From: Nipponacmea schrenckii
Lineage: Eukaryota; Mollusca; Gastropoda; Lottiidae
Direction: 5' to 3'
Assembly (NCBI GenBank): GCA_030562195.1
Contig: CM060199.1
Location: 26,246,338 to 26,310,337 of the forward strand
DNA length: 64,000 bases
The notes under the pieces were generated by a model. The model was given only the letters and a program-made list of their open reading frames with translations, made no database searches and was not told the DNA's origin. Below are positions 23,490 to 34,599 of the stretch, piece after piece. Position numbers and translations under genes: made by a program. Within the stretch, counting starts at the first letter, position 1; each line of letters opens with the position of its first letter.

Positions 23490-23569
23490 TGTGAAAATTT
23501 GAAGTAAAAAATAACAAAGTACATAATGTTAACGACGTCGTCACCAAACAAGGCCATCTATGAAAAAAA

Positions 23570-24287
23570 AATTGAAACTTAAAAATCCTTTGAATAATCA
23601 CTGTATAGATGTTGATTACATTTCCTCCTTATCCTTGAATGTATTGAAAAAACACTGGTTATAAAAATCTTACCATATTCTCTACTTTTCGTAAATAAAA
23701 TAACAGATAGGTTATCCAGCTTAAAATTAGGAGAACGACACCTGAAATTTGGGATTCATAAGAAGAAACAGAGGTTATGATATTTGTTATTCGTTCTTTT
23801 GTAAGAACCAAGAGGTGGATATTCACTATTCGTTTTCGCTATTCGTTATTCTTTATATTGTAGCACTTCTAGATGTTTAAATGACGTCACGTTGTGTTTT
23901 ATATTGTTTTATTAGGTATAGATCTTGTAAAAGGTAGTGAAAGAGTCCGTACATAATAAGCAGCAGGTTTAAAATGATTTTGATGGTGCAAACAATGTCA
24001 TTAAAAACATATTCAATGAATCTGTTATGAGTTATTGCCCAATTCATTATTCAAATTCAATGCTGCAGTGGGAGTATATTATCTTGCCTGGCAAGCTATC
24101 TTTACAATACAAATAAAAGTGCTAGAAATTGAATGATCTACCAAAGACTGTTGTGATAGATATAACACCTTAACTACCTCTATCACCCAGTCCATCTTTA
24201 TCTAGCTACACACATCGTTGACGAATGTGTAAAATCTTATTCGGCTTTCTTATGCTCTGTGTAATAGCTTATTTGAATCATTTTTAG
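23570..24287. repeat. Duplicated non-coding stretch with TTCGTTATTC motifs and a repeat-element 3' end
   Basis: Shared with 36120-36860. It includes the phrase AATTAGGAGAACGACACCTGA, also found at 41835 inside a Penelope-like remnant, and three or more copies of ATTCGTTATTC. There is a truncated copy of the TTATTAG-GTATAGAT exon-like unit (about 23918-23950), and a 3' end of the 161-bp element family with CTTGCCTGGCAAG at about 24093. No gene seen. Confidence 0.6.
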
Positions 24288-24332
24288 AATCAGATAGTGA
24301 AAGAGGCGTTAATTTAGAAGAGCCCAAACAAG
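24288..24332 (+). other. 45-bp exon-like cassette, copy 1
   Basis: Preceded by a pyrimidine-rich tract ending CATTTTTAG and followed by GTAAGTTTT, a good acceptor/donor pair. The 45 bases are divisible by three. In one phase they read SDSERGVNLEEPKQ without a stop. Related cassettes lie at 36861-36905 and 42502-42546. No neighbouring exons of a host gene could be joined with confidence. Confidence 0.4.
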
Positions 24333-24387
24333 GTAAGTTTTACCTCTTTATTATTTTTTATTGTCAATTTCATTTTGCTATTTTATT

Positions 24388-25403
24388 ATACGCCCACATG
24401 GAAATGTGGACGTATATTGCCGTCGCCCCTGTCCGTCCGTCCGTCCGTCCCTCGGTCCGTCCACAGTTGTTGTATCCACGATAGAGGCTACAGTTTTTAT
24501 CCGATCTTAATGAAACTTGGTATACATGTATATATTGATGATATCTCGGTCAAGTTCGAAAATGGAAATTATCGCATGAACGGTTTTTGAGTTATTGCAC
24601 TTGACTTAGTAAAAACGCGTCAAATTTGGGTTGTATCCACAATAAAGGCTACAGTTTTTATCCGATCTTAATGAAACTTAATAAACATGTATATATTGAT
24701 GATATTTCGGTCAAGTTCGAAAATGGAAATTTAAGCATGAACGGTTTTTGAGTCATTGCACTTGACTTAGCAAAAACGCATCAAATTTGGGTTGTATCCA
24801 CAATAGAGGCTACAGTTTTTATCCGATCTTTATGAAACTTGGTATACATGTATATATTGATGATATCTCGGTATATTTCGAACATTGAAATTATCGAATG
24901 AACGGATTTTGAGTTATTGCCCTTGACTTAGTAAAAACGCGTCAAATTTGGGTTGTATCCACAATAGAGGCTACAGTTTTTATCCGATCTTAATGAAACT
25001 TAGTATACATGTATATATTGATGATATCTCGGTCAAGTTCGAAAATGGTAATTATCGCATGAACGGTTTTTGAGTTATTGCACTTGACTTAGTAAAAACG
25101 CGTCAAATTTGGGTTGTATCCACAATAGAGGCTACAGTTTTTATCCGATCTCGATGAAACTTGGAATACATGTATATATTGATGATATCTCGGTCAAGTT
25201 CGAAAATGGTATTTATTGAATGAACGTTTTTTTGAGTTATTGCACTTGACTTAGTAAAAACGCGTCAAATTTGGGTTGTACCCACAATAGAGGCTACAGT
25301 TTTTATCTGATCTTAATGAAACTTGGTATACATGTATATATTGATGATATCTCTGTCAAGGTCAAAAATGGAAATCATTGCATGAACGTATTTTGAGTTA
25401 TCA
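24388..25403 (+). mobile_element. 161-bp tandem-repeat element (pearl/HINE-like), copy P1
   Basis: Begins with a 12-bp-arm hairpin (ATACGCCCACAT, loop GGAA, ATGTGGACGTAT), then a GTCC-rich microsatellite, then about six tandem units of 161 bp, with phase points at 24471, 24632, 24793, 24954, 25115 and 25277. Each unit contains ACAGTTTTTATCCGATCTTA and TGCACTTGACTTAGT. The array is cut at 25403, where the LTR element begins. The layout (terminal hairpin, microsatellite, 160-bp core) resembles the molluscan 'pearl' and Helitron-derived elements. It has no coding capacity. Confidence 0.7.
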
Positions 25404-27129
25404 TATCAACTATCCACTGCTACATGGTGGCATGTCTGGTCAGAACAGCAGTTAACTCCCATCTCCCTAACTCTGACCAGTTCTATACTTATATCTCTCT
25501 ATCTGGCGAACACCACTCACCTCTCATGCTGACCGGTGGAGAGTACATCAGTAACTGATCGGTGCCAAATATATTAGTAGTTACTGATAGTGAACGGATC
25601 AGGTTACATATCTTCCTCCCCCAGAAACAAAATTAATGATGCAATAATTAATTTTGTATAAAACATCAATTTGAAATAAAATAAGGACAGATGAGAGTGA
25701 ATACATGGAAGAAATAAGTAGAAGAGATATAGGCATAGTAGACAACTGTATTCATAAGAACACTAACATCTTATGTATTGGTAGAAATAAATAAGAAGAA
25801 ATTATAATGTAAAACATTGACAGTACAGTTATAAACAACAATTTTGGTATTGGTAGCTACTGTAAGTACTAAGTGGTCAGTGTATATATGCAAAACAAAA
25901 AATCTGGTACTGACCCATAAGTTAACCTGGAGTTGAACTCAGATCAGGTTCCAAAGAAAACATCTCTTCAATAACAGTTACAGTTGTACACATAGTAGAT
26001 ATGATATATTAGAATACAATAAATAACAGAAATCAAAAATAGAATCTAACATTCAAGGAAATACATATTTGTTTGTAATACAAAGTATGCCAATTTTGAG
26101 TGAATATTAAGGACGAAATGAAGGAAAATCTTGCCATTCACATTGAAATACCCATAAAATATCCATAAACACAATTTGCAGATATCCATTATAAAAATAT
26201 AACAATAAACAAAACCGTTTTATACCGGAACTAAAAATAAATAGACTTTCTCATAATTAAACACAAAATGCGTGATAGTTTTGCTGGTGACTGGCCAACC
26301 ACCATATACAATTTAAATATAGTTTTATCTAAATTACTGTGATCAAATAAATGCTTGATTGTAGGGACAATCATAAATAGCAAAATTAAACACAGATAAC
26401 AAAACCACCATCTTGATATAACATTTGGTATTTCATATATTACTCTCATGGTTCTGACTCTTATCAAGTCAGCTATAATACGGCAAGTCACAAAAAGTGA
26501 ATAGCAAAACCGAAGCATGGAAAACAAGAGAAATCCGTTTGTTAAATGTTTTGACTATTCTTTAGCAAAATTAGCGCATGGATTTTAGAGAAAATCTGTT
26601 CAGAAATTATTTTACTAAAATGTTTTCCTTCATTTAGCCCTATCAATAGATTTTTTTCAAAAAAAATTTTGGATGCCAATAGAAGATTAAATATTTCATG
26701 AAGGTAAAAATAGAATTAAATAACAAAAAACAACTGTAATCGATCACTATTTGACGATTCATGTTTGAATCTTAACAAGCAAGACAAAATTTGGTCATTC
26801 AACTTGTGAGTATTACAAACCTACTGAATATAAAAAATAAATCTTGCTTGGTTATTTATACCTTCAAAAATCAATTTAAATCTTGAAAATGAAAAAAAAG
26901 TTCAATTACTAACATACCGAAATAAAGTAATTTTGTTTTCTTGAATGTATTGACCTAGACGTTGAAAAGGAGAAAAATCATCACAATATTGTAACCAGTA
27001 TGTCCAAAAAGTTCAAATACACCAAGACACTCTTTCTTTAGTTCCGAAATAAAACACCAAAAGATGAACGGCTGGAACGAAAATAACGGATGGTGACCAG
27101 TGTACGGCAACTGAACTGCAATTTTAAAG
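25404..27129 (-). mobile_element. LTR-element remnant, unit 1 copy
   Basis: Matches 38366-40086, the non-autonomous LTR element of unit 2, but is cut at both sides. The left LTR starts inside at ATCATATCAACTATCC and the right LTR is gone. It contains the same 98-codon minus-strand reading (26527-26231), identical to that at 39479-39183, which is probably not a gene. The polypurine stretch next to the LTR reads on the minus strand. Confidence 0.7.
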
Positions 27130-27389
27130 GTCTGGATAGAAGCTACAGCTTTCAAGGGATTTTAATGTTGGCATGAACATTGGAATTGATAAGGCGGTGG
27201 TCATGTCCGAATTTGACTATATTTCGAATAACGAAAAGCGGAAAACCCAAAACGAAAGAATGTTATTCATTCTTACAAAGAGGTGAATGTTTATTCAGCT
27301 TAGGATTAGGAGAACGACGCCTGAAAATTGGACTGCAAAAAGGTTACCAGGAGCTATTCTTTTATATAAAAAAAGAAAGAATTAAAAAT

Positions 27390-27600
27390 TGAATAATAAT
27401 AATAATAATAATAAACTCTTCATGTTTCATGGGTCAAAATTAGGCCCAATACAAAAGGACATGGCCCTGTCTCACATTCAGTCCATGGATACAAGCATAG
27501 ACTCTTTATTTTACATGGATCAGAATTAGATCCAATACACAAGGACATGGTCCTGTCTCACATTTAGCCCATGGGGCAATACATTCCAGAAAAAAAAAAT
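27390..27600. other. AAT microsatellite and duplicated spacer
   Basis: An AAT microsatellite near 27392-27413, then two related phrases CAATACAAAAGGACATGG / CAATACACAAGGACATGG. Both also occur at 43880-44060. No gene. Confidence 0.6.
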
Positions 27601-28262
27601 CGAAAATACATTATATCTCAACATACAATTCGTCTAAAAATACACAAGTACAAGTGCATCAAATGGACATATCTATGTTCCGGCGATCAAGTACATGACC
27701 ACAATATAAATATACAATACTCCACGTACAATTTGTTTAAAAATACACAAGTACATGTGCATTAAATGGACAGATTTTCAACGTACAATTTGTTTATAAA
27801 ACGGATATAATATTTCCCGCGGCCATGCAGCAAAACAGCCAAAAAAAAAAAAAAAAAATGCACCCGCGCATCTTTAACAAACCCCACATCGAAATGCCGT
27901 ACACCTTCCACAGCCATGCACCCGAACGCAAGAAAACAAATATCATCTATTCTCCGGCGATCAAGACCACTACCGCAAAGAAACCCACAAAAAAACCCAC
28001 AACACTCCAATGCGCAACCCGACCAAAACACACAAGCACACGTGCATAAAACGGACAAACCTGACCCCCGGCGACCAAACACACGACATCGAAAACCATA
28101 TATTATTTCAACGTACAATTTTTTAAAAATACACAGGTACATGTGTATAAAATGGACAGATTTATCCTCCGGCGATCAAGTACATGACAGCAAAAACCAT
28201 GTATCATTCCAACGTACAATTCGTTTTAAAATACACAAGTACATCTGTATAAGTACATACAT
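27601..28262 (+). repeat. ~102-bp satellite array with C-rich variant unit, copy 1
   Basis: Units begin ACGTACAATT (27621, 27724, 27781 short, 28111, 28212; spacing about 101-103) and contain AAATACACAAGTACA and CCGGCGATCAAGTACATGAC. The middle (27820-28090) is made of C/A-rich units that differ from the others mostly by T to C and G to A. Long open frames on both strands here come from this composition and are not genes. Confidence 0.75.
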
Positions 28263-28339
28263 GCCCACAAAAACCAAGGAATAGACTAGTACACGTTCAT
28301 GAGACGATCAGACATCAAAACATACATATACATTCAAAA

Positions 28340-30250
28340 TAAAAAAAAAGTAGAATCCTTGGTGATATATATTATTCAGATCTCATAGAGACATATGAAA
28401 AATATAATACATAAAACACAGATATCTATACAGTCAGTATTAAATAAAATTTACACAAGTTCAGAGATTAGTTGAAGCTTTTCAGTATTAGATTTATAAA
28501 TTTACACAAGTGTTCTAATTCTTTACCGCTTGAGTTGAATAAATAAGACATATTGAAGGTTAAAGGAGTTTGTAAGGCTTGATATACAAAGGTCTTTCTT
28601 TTATCAAAATATTTACACATAAAAATATAATGATATTCATCACCTATTTCATGTGAATTACAATATTTACAAGAGTGATTTTCCTTTTCAATATTTGCAA
28701 AAATACCAGCTTCTTCAGGCAAGCGATTACTCCTATGATGAAAGGGAGCTGTTATAGCAGAAAATTTTTATTACCCGTGTCACCCGAAAAGAACTTCGAT
28801 CGACTCGACCTCCCGCTATTTTAAATATATGGAGTATGACGGTTTTTGGAATAAAAATTGTAGCCTATTTCATTAATATGCGAATAAAATTATTTAAATA
28901 TCCTATAATTCTGGCATTTGCTTGAATTAAAAACAACAGAATCCCAGTCTTGAATGTACTGGTCTTTGAGTCTTTGTAATAAAGACTGTTTCAGCCATTT
29001 TCTATTTAAACTATAAGGCGTATCCCAGATAAACGATAAACCTGAATTATTTAAGGTATTCTTAATACAATTTGGCCATGGATTGGAATTTGGATGATTG
29101 TTAATAAAATTGGAGGGATATTTTACATTGATTGCTTGTTACAATAGAGTGCTAGAGTGGAAAGACACCTAGTTCGCCATACACCATAACATTGGGGGTT
29201 GTAGATTTAACGCCCAACAGACTTTTGCAAAATCTCAGTTGGAGTCTTTCTAAGAGTCCCCTAATTTCACATCCGTACAGAGCAATAGGCACCACAAGAC
29301 AATTAAACACATGCAACTGTGTATCAATATCAAGATTCAGTTTACGACCTTTTCGCAGAATAGAAATACCCAAATACACTACACATATTCATTAACACAT
29401 TCAATTTTAAAATCTCCATACCTAATTATGAGTTTATTTCTTATTAGCCCCTTTGAGAAAACCATTGTTTTAGTTTTTGATGTATTGATATCAAGTGACC
29501 AGGTTCTACAATATTCTAACATACAGTTAAAAGCGGAATGTAGTTCCTTTTTATATTCCGCTAGCAGACTTGTGTCATCAGCATAGAGTAGGCAGAATAA
29601 TTTCATATAAACTCCAATATCATGCACATCTGATTCATAGATACATAACCCATTGTAATGAGCTGACGGGAACGAAGATAAATTAAGGTTTTCTCCTTGT
29701 CTCACTCCTATGGAGAATTAAATGTTGGTGACATTTTTTTTGGTTCAGACAAACACAAGATTTAGCATTTTTATATAAGTTATGGATAACACAGAATATC
29801 TTTCCTGAAACACCGTGGTATCGTGTCAAATGCCTAGAGCTAATCAATAAATCCACAGTAGAGCCGTTTATGTTTACCTATGTACAAATCAATCAGACAT
29901 TTCAGTGCGAAGATATGATCTAACATCGAATGATGTTTACGGAAACCTGCTTTTTCAGGACCAATCTTGAAATTAGTCTCTATAAAATTATGTGAACAAT
30001 TTGCAGAAACAGCTCAATAAAGTTATATTACGATAATTACTCACATCTGTTTTACTGCCTTTGTTTTTATTGATAGGAAGAATCATTCCAGCGGCCCACT
30101 CGTTTGGTACTATACCTGTTTCAAGAATCTAATTGAATTATGACACATTTATAGATAACATAATAGTTTTAGTGCTTTTGATGTACTCATTTAAAATTAT
30201 ATCCGACCCATAAGCTTTGTTTGTTTTTAATTTGTCTATACAATCGCTTA
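28340..30250 (-). mobile_element. LINE-D1, 5'-truncated
   Basis: Minus-strand LINE of a third lineage, cut at its upstream side where CR1-A2 starts (about 30255). Broken ORF2 with RT and zinc knuckle. Its twin is at 44840-46434, with further upstream sequence at 47517-47700. Confidence 0.8.
28440..30245 (-). pseudogene. LINE-D1 ORF2: reverse transcriptase and C-terminal zinc knuckle, broken
   Basis: Reading from right to left: finger motif KTNKAYGSD (about 30220), NEWAAGMILPI, RKHHSMLDHIFALKCLI, DYSKAFDT, then GVRQGENLNLSSF and the catalytic LLYADDTSLLAE with KTKTMVFSKG (29705-29379), then LYGCEI and the connection domain (29379-29152). The C-terminal knuckle CKYCNSHEIGDEYHYIFMC is at 28722-28468. 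The family makes the cDNA at the insertion target. Several frameshifts and a deletion relative to D2. Confidence 0.75.
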
Positions 30251-30261
30251 ATAACCACTTA

Positions 30262-30960
30262 TCAAACTCGTCAGCTACTACCCGTCAACAAATTAGACAT
30301 AATGATAAATAATGAAAAGATAGAAAATGTCTCTAATTTCAAATTGCTAGGAGTTGTTGTAAATCAAGATATGAACTGGAAATTCCATATCAAACATATT
30401 TCTAGAATTTTAAATACAAAATTGTTTCGACTTCGTGAAATTCAAAAATTTCTTCCTGAAAATCTTCGAGCCTTGTATTTCAAAGGACATATTTAACCTT
30501 ATTTAGATTATTGTTCACCAATTTGGGATAGTTCTATTGTGAAATCAAAAATATTAAAACGTCCAGAAAAACGCTCATAAATTAATACTGAATACTAATA
30601 ACTATATCTCTAACAATTATAAAAATCAGCTTAGATCCATGAATATTATTGACTATACTATAGGCCATCAGTTTAATTCTGTTGTATTTATATTTAAGAT
30701 ACGTAATAATTTATGTCCGAGATACCTTTCTAATACAAAACATCTTATTCGTCCATTAATAAAAAGTTAACGTTTACTAAACCTAGAATAGACCTTTATA
30801 AACACAGTTTAAAATATAAAGGTGTAAAATTGTGGAATAATCTATCAGTTAAAATAAGAGAAGCCAAATCACTCAATTCTTTTAAGAAATTGTCCTAACT
30901 CCATTTTTATGGAGATTTAAAATGAGCATAATACAGCACAATATTATACAATTCTCCCAC
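30262..30960 (+). mobile_element. CR1-A2 fragment
   Basis: Corresponds to about 3150-3850 of A1: RT thumb (KLLGVVVNQDMNWKFHI) to the 3' UTR. It has a stop in place of Gln before PYLDY (30494-30496), the same extra A in GAAAAACGC as A1, and a short deletion near 30737. The 3' end is cut at TTCTCCCACTTCAC and fused to the exon-like unit that follows. Confidence 0.8.
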
Positions 30961-30997
30961 TTCACGACTTCACGTTGTGTTTTAATATATTTATTAG

Positions 30998-31134
30998 GTA
31001 TAGACCTTGTTAAAGGTGGTGAGAGAGAGATATCGGAGATTGGTGGCGGCGAATCCTCCTCTGTTCTGGCTCCCGGTCCAGGCTTGACAGGCTCTCTTAT
31101 ACCACGACCTGGACCCTGGATGCCCAACATGCAG
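30998..31134 (+). other. Exon-like repeated unit 'IDLVKGG', copy 1
   Basis: Follows TTTATTAG and stays open in one frame: IDLVKGGEREISEIGGGES, then a Pro/Gly-rich stretch ending PRPGPWMPNMQ. The same unit, with few changes, is at 42027-42157 and 48896-49031, and its first 30 or so bases are at 23918 and 36488. The upstream sequence (CACGTTGTGTTTTA) is repeated with it. Keeping the frame in three copies suggests it was coding in its source, but no full gene can be built. It could equally be a piece of an unknown element. Confidence 0.4.
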
Positions 31135-32067
31135 GCTATTGGCTGGCGTAGCTTTATGCAAGCTGTTCACTTCAAACATGCATGCACAGTCAGCATTAAT
31201 CTAGTTTAATAATCCAGGACACTCTCTCATCACCTTTACAGTGAAAACAATTATACAATATATTTACATTAGCTATTGTTTTTCTCCATTGGACTAATGT
31301 TAATACGTGTTAATGTAAATAAACATGGCCGTCGCGCTATTAACGTCGATCATCTTCACGCTTGATCGTAAAATTCCAATTTTAATGTTGAATTCTAATA
31401 TGTAATAAAATTTCGCCTAACCAAAAGCCAATCTAATACTCCAAGTCTCATACAAAGTTAATTGGCAAATGCGATAGAACTCAATCGAATTAGGTCTGAG
31501 TGTACTGGCCATAGCCGTAGACCCATTTGACCTAGTTACTCGCTTCAGTTTGAGAGCCTAAAAGTGCAAGTTTATGGGTTGTTTAATATTAAGTTTCAAA
31601 ATACTATACCTTTGCTGAAAATTAACTGAATTGAGTGTAAACTGTGGTCACCTATCAACATGTGGAGCGGGCCTTCTTCTAGATTGGTCTTTATAGTTTC
31701 TTTCATTTTCTCAACTTTCCTACTTACATGCGGTCAGGTCTAGCCGAATCACCTCTCCGTTGTTCAATTGTATCCGCGTTCATTAAATTTCACGATTTTG
31801 TTGCTTTTCATCGTTAAAGTCGTAATTCATACCAAAATGTTTTATATTTATTGATAAATGAATTGATTTATAAAGATTAAACATAAAATTGAGATAAACA
31901 CTGTTTTTTCTTACATTTTGAGAGCTTTCCCCCGCGAACTATATTCTGACGAAAAGAAAATGGCTATTCCATCAACAAGATCAACTCCAGCGACAAAGTC
32001 GCGTAATATGAAATTTTCACGCGAAGAGTAGAATTTGTACTGGTGACAGGTATTGAAAATGTAAATA
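31135..32067. other. Spacer between duplication units, no gene seen
   Basis: About 930 bp of AT-rich sequence between the two segmental-duplication units. A short piece (GGCTGGCGTAGC) is also at 18680. No coding potential or known repeat was recognised. Confidence 0.5.
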
Positions 32068-32176
32068 TAAGCAATAAACGGTCACCCTATGGCTAACGCG
32101 CATTCATTCAATTTTCCATCCAACCTTTGTCCTGATATACGACCATAACCGCCATAGGGTGACCGTTTATTGCTTA
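32068..32176. repeat. Perfect 26-bp inverted repeat, 57-bp loop
   Basis: Arm 32068-32093 (begins TAAGCAATAAACGG) and arm 32151-32176 (ends CCGTTTATTGCTTA) are exact reverse complements. The 109-bp unit could be a tiny foldback element or a transcribed hairpin. Nothing like it is seen elsewhere in the window. Confidence 0.85.
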
Positions 32177-33637
32177 AATATCAAATAAATTGTAGCTAAA
32201 TTAAAGGGACTACATCAGAACCTATAAAGTGTCACAAGAATTCTTTTCGTTTTAACACAGTAGTTCCGAACCATGGTTTTGTCTGTGTAGTCCTTTTGGG
32301 TTTTTGATTTGGATTAATTTTCGCTGTTTTGCTGATATTGACTGATCTGGCACTGTTTCGGAAACAATCGCCAATTTCTGTACAAATGTCAGCGACAATT
32401 TTCTGGTTTATGTAAAAAAGAATCAAGCAGTTCCAGTTTGGATTTCACAGGTAATATGTTTATTCCATCACTAAACGATGTAGCCAGTTTTGGATCCCAA
32501 GTAGTTTTCGTGTATGTATTGTTTGTTGCATCATCTTCTTTCACTTAGACGTTTCGTCGCATTTGTTTTAAAGTGAATGCTATTCCATTGTGCTTATCAG
32601 ATAATAATGGGTCGTAATCACATACTGAGAAATGCTGTATATCACAAATTACAGTAGGATTGCCAATCACATAATCATATCCGCCCCACAGCGACCGTTA
32701 GCTAGGTATATTCCAACGTTTTTAAAATAGTTCAATATGACGTTTGCCATATTTATTTACGGTGAAACAATATGTGATATACCTGTGAGAAAGGGGAAAC
32801 TAAAATTAATAAATAACTTGAATCATTAAATCACGGAGAAACACAATTGTTAGGTTATTAGTAAGTAAGCCTATAGTTGGTGAACAGAATACCTGTGTAA
32901 CAGGAAGTATGCTTATGCTAAGGAAAGATTACTAAGAATCATCCTTCGAAAAGTCAAAAAAATCTGATGCTGATTTAAAATTTTCGTCTAGTCCATTCCA
33001 TAAAATTGATCCTTTGTATTTAATACTTTGTTTAATCAAATTGATTCGTGATTTTTGCACCACAAGTTTTGAATTTATGCTAGACTAATTTATACGAATT
33101 AAAATTATGCCGGGTTTTTAAATGTCAAAAATATTAAGCCTTTTAAGATTCAGTGACAAATCAGTATCGTACTTAGAACCAAGAATTAATTCAAAAGCAA
33201 TTTTTTGTTGCCTGTGTAAAATAGCGGCCGATGCAATGTCGTGCGAATCCCAAATAGTTGAACAATAACTTAAATTTAAATTTTAGCAACGAACTTTACG
33301 TGTGGACTGTCGCAGTTGAAATAACTTAGTATTTAAATTTTAGCAACGAACTTTACGTGTGGAGTCCATGAGAGATTTTGATATACACAATAACACCTAG
33401 TAATTTAAAGTTTTCAACTTGTTCAATAAATTGATTATTTAGTTCAATTGATAAATCTGCTGAATATCTTCTTTTTTTAGCATTTTTAATTGACATACAT
33501 TTGGTTTTATTTTCATTTGAAATTATGACATTAAAAGAACACCATCAGTATCTTCTTGCAATTTTAATTGTATGTCCGTAACCGATTTACCAATAGTATA
33601 AATCGTACTACATGTATCATCCACAAAAAGATCACAG

Positions 33638-34303
33638 TTAAGAGATAATATGCAACGGTAAATCAATAATATAAAGATTAAACAACAAGCGACCTAAAAT
33701 TGATCCTTGTGGTACTCCATTCTTTATACTGCGAGAAAACGAAAGCGTTCCATTGACGTTACAACGCTGGGTAGGATTCGATAAGTAACAATTTATGATG
33801 GTTATTAATGCATTCGAAGAATTGTATAGTTTTACTTTTTTAATAATTATCTCATGGGAAATCAAATCAAATGCTTTTGTAAAATCAAAGAAAATAGAAC
33901 CAACCATAAGATTATTATTTACTGCATCAGAAACGTTATAAATTATGTTAGTCAGAGCTGTTTGACAAGAACTATTAGATCTAAAACGAGATTGGTGCGA
34001 ATACAATAACTTATTATTATTTAAGAAATTATTGATATGTTTTGAATAATGTCTTTCAAGTGGTTTAGATACACTAGATAATACAGAAATTGGTCTATAA
34101 TTATAAGGGTCAGATTTAGCGCCGGATGTATACAGTGGTAAAACTTTTGCTTCTTTGAATTTATCAGCATATATATTTGCATCAATGCATAGATTATATA
34201 ATATATTTGTCAAGGTATCACTTAACGTAAAAGCACTATATTTGAGAAATAGGGGATTTAATTTATCTAAACCAGCACTTTTGGTTGCATTTAACGAAGA
34301 CAA
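33638..34303 (-). pseudogene. CR1-B5 reverse transcriptase fragment, open for 221 codons
   Basis: The longest unbroken RT reading of the B family here: SSLNATKSAGLDKLNP, NYRPISVLSSVSKPLERHYS, FFDFTKAFDLISHEI and [17 protein letters not shown]. It stops just before the catalytic Asp-Asp, where a one-base change shifts the frame; DDTC-like codons follow at about 33610. In the usual [10 protein letters not shown] the Pro is Arg. Confidence 0.75.
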
Positions 34304-34599
34304 CTGTTTAAAAACTTCATATTTGTTGAAGTGGGGAATCGAATATTCTTCATTAGAACTTCTAGTTTATTTACGTAATGACTTTTATCAATATTTCTAT
34401 TAACATGCTTTTGATTAATCAATTTTGATGCAGTATTTGAAAAATGATCATTGACTACCTCGGGTTCTAAAGGAATCAGATTAGTTGAAGAATTAGTCTT
34501 ATTAGTTAAAGAGTTGATAACTTTCTAGAACTTTAAAAAGTTAAACATATTATATGGTTTAAAACAATTAGTAAAATAGACGTCTGGCTGTTGATGAAA

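Larger units (their letters stand above)
19250..23490 (-). mobile_element. CR1-like element B4, longest copy
   Basis: The only B copy here with both ORF1 and the endonuclease. ORF1 starts at 23489 and ORF2 at the ATG near 22025. The 3' UTR runs to about 19250 with TGATTTAATGATTCAAG and CTCACAGGTATATCAC. The 3' region of ORF2 has lost about 85 bp near 19510, a loss shared with B5, so it predates the duplication. The 5' leader continues for 70 or so bases beyond 23490 and is shared with B5. Confidence 0.85.
18700..30960 (+). repeat. Segmental duplication, unit 1
   Basis: Starts at AGTGTCACAAGAATTC and parallels 32229-47390. It holds, in order, a unique-looking leader, CR1-B4, a TTCGTTATTC-rich stretch, a 45-bp exon-like cassette, the 161-bp array, an LTR-element remnant, the satellite, LINE-D1 and CR1-A2. 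Relative to unit 2 it lacks the stretches corresponding to 37321-38365 and 40086-43386. It keeps the endonuclease part of CR1-B that unit 2 lacks. Confidence 0.85.

Noticed and set aside
14390..25403. Regular spaced repeats as a possible CRISPR array
   Set aside because: Units of 161 bp adjoin without unique spacers and the DNA is eukaryotic; it is a tandem-repeat element.
26231..26527. 98-codon hydrophobic reading, identical at 39183-39479
   Set aside because: Identity is explained by recent duplication of the LTR element; upstream and downstream are equally conserved and no family is recognised.
27762..28284. Overlapping open frames of 74-126 codons on both strands, Cys-rich on the minus strand
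   Set aside because: They lie in the C/A-rich satellite units; the composition removes stops. No start context, splice sites or known motif.
30882..31209. Minus-strand Pro/Gly-rich frames opposite the IDLVKGG unit
   Set aside because: Shadow of the plus-strand reading; the plus strand has the acceptor-like AG and better frame conservation.
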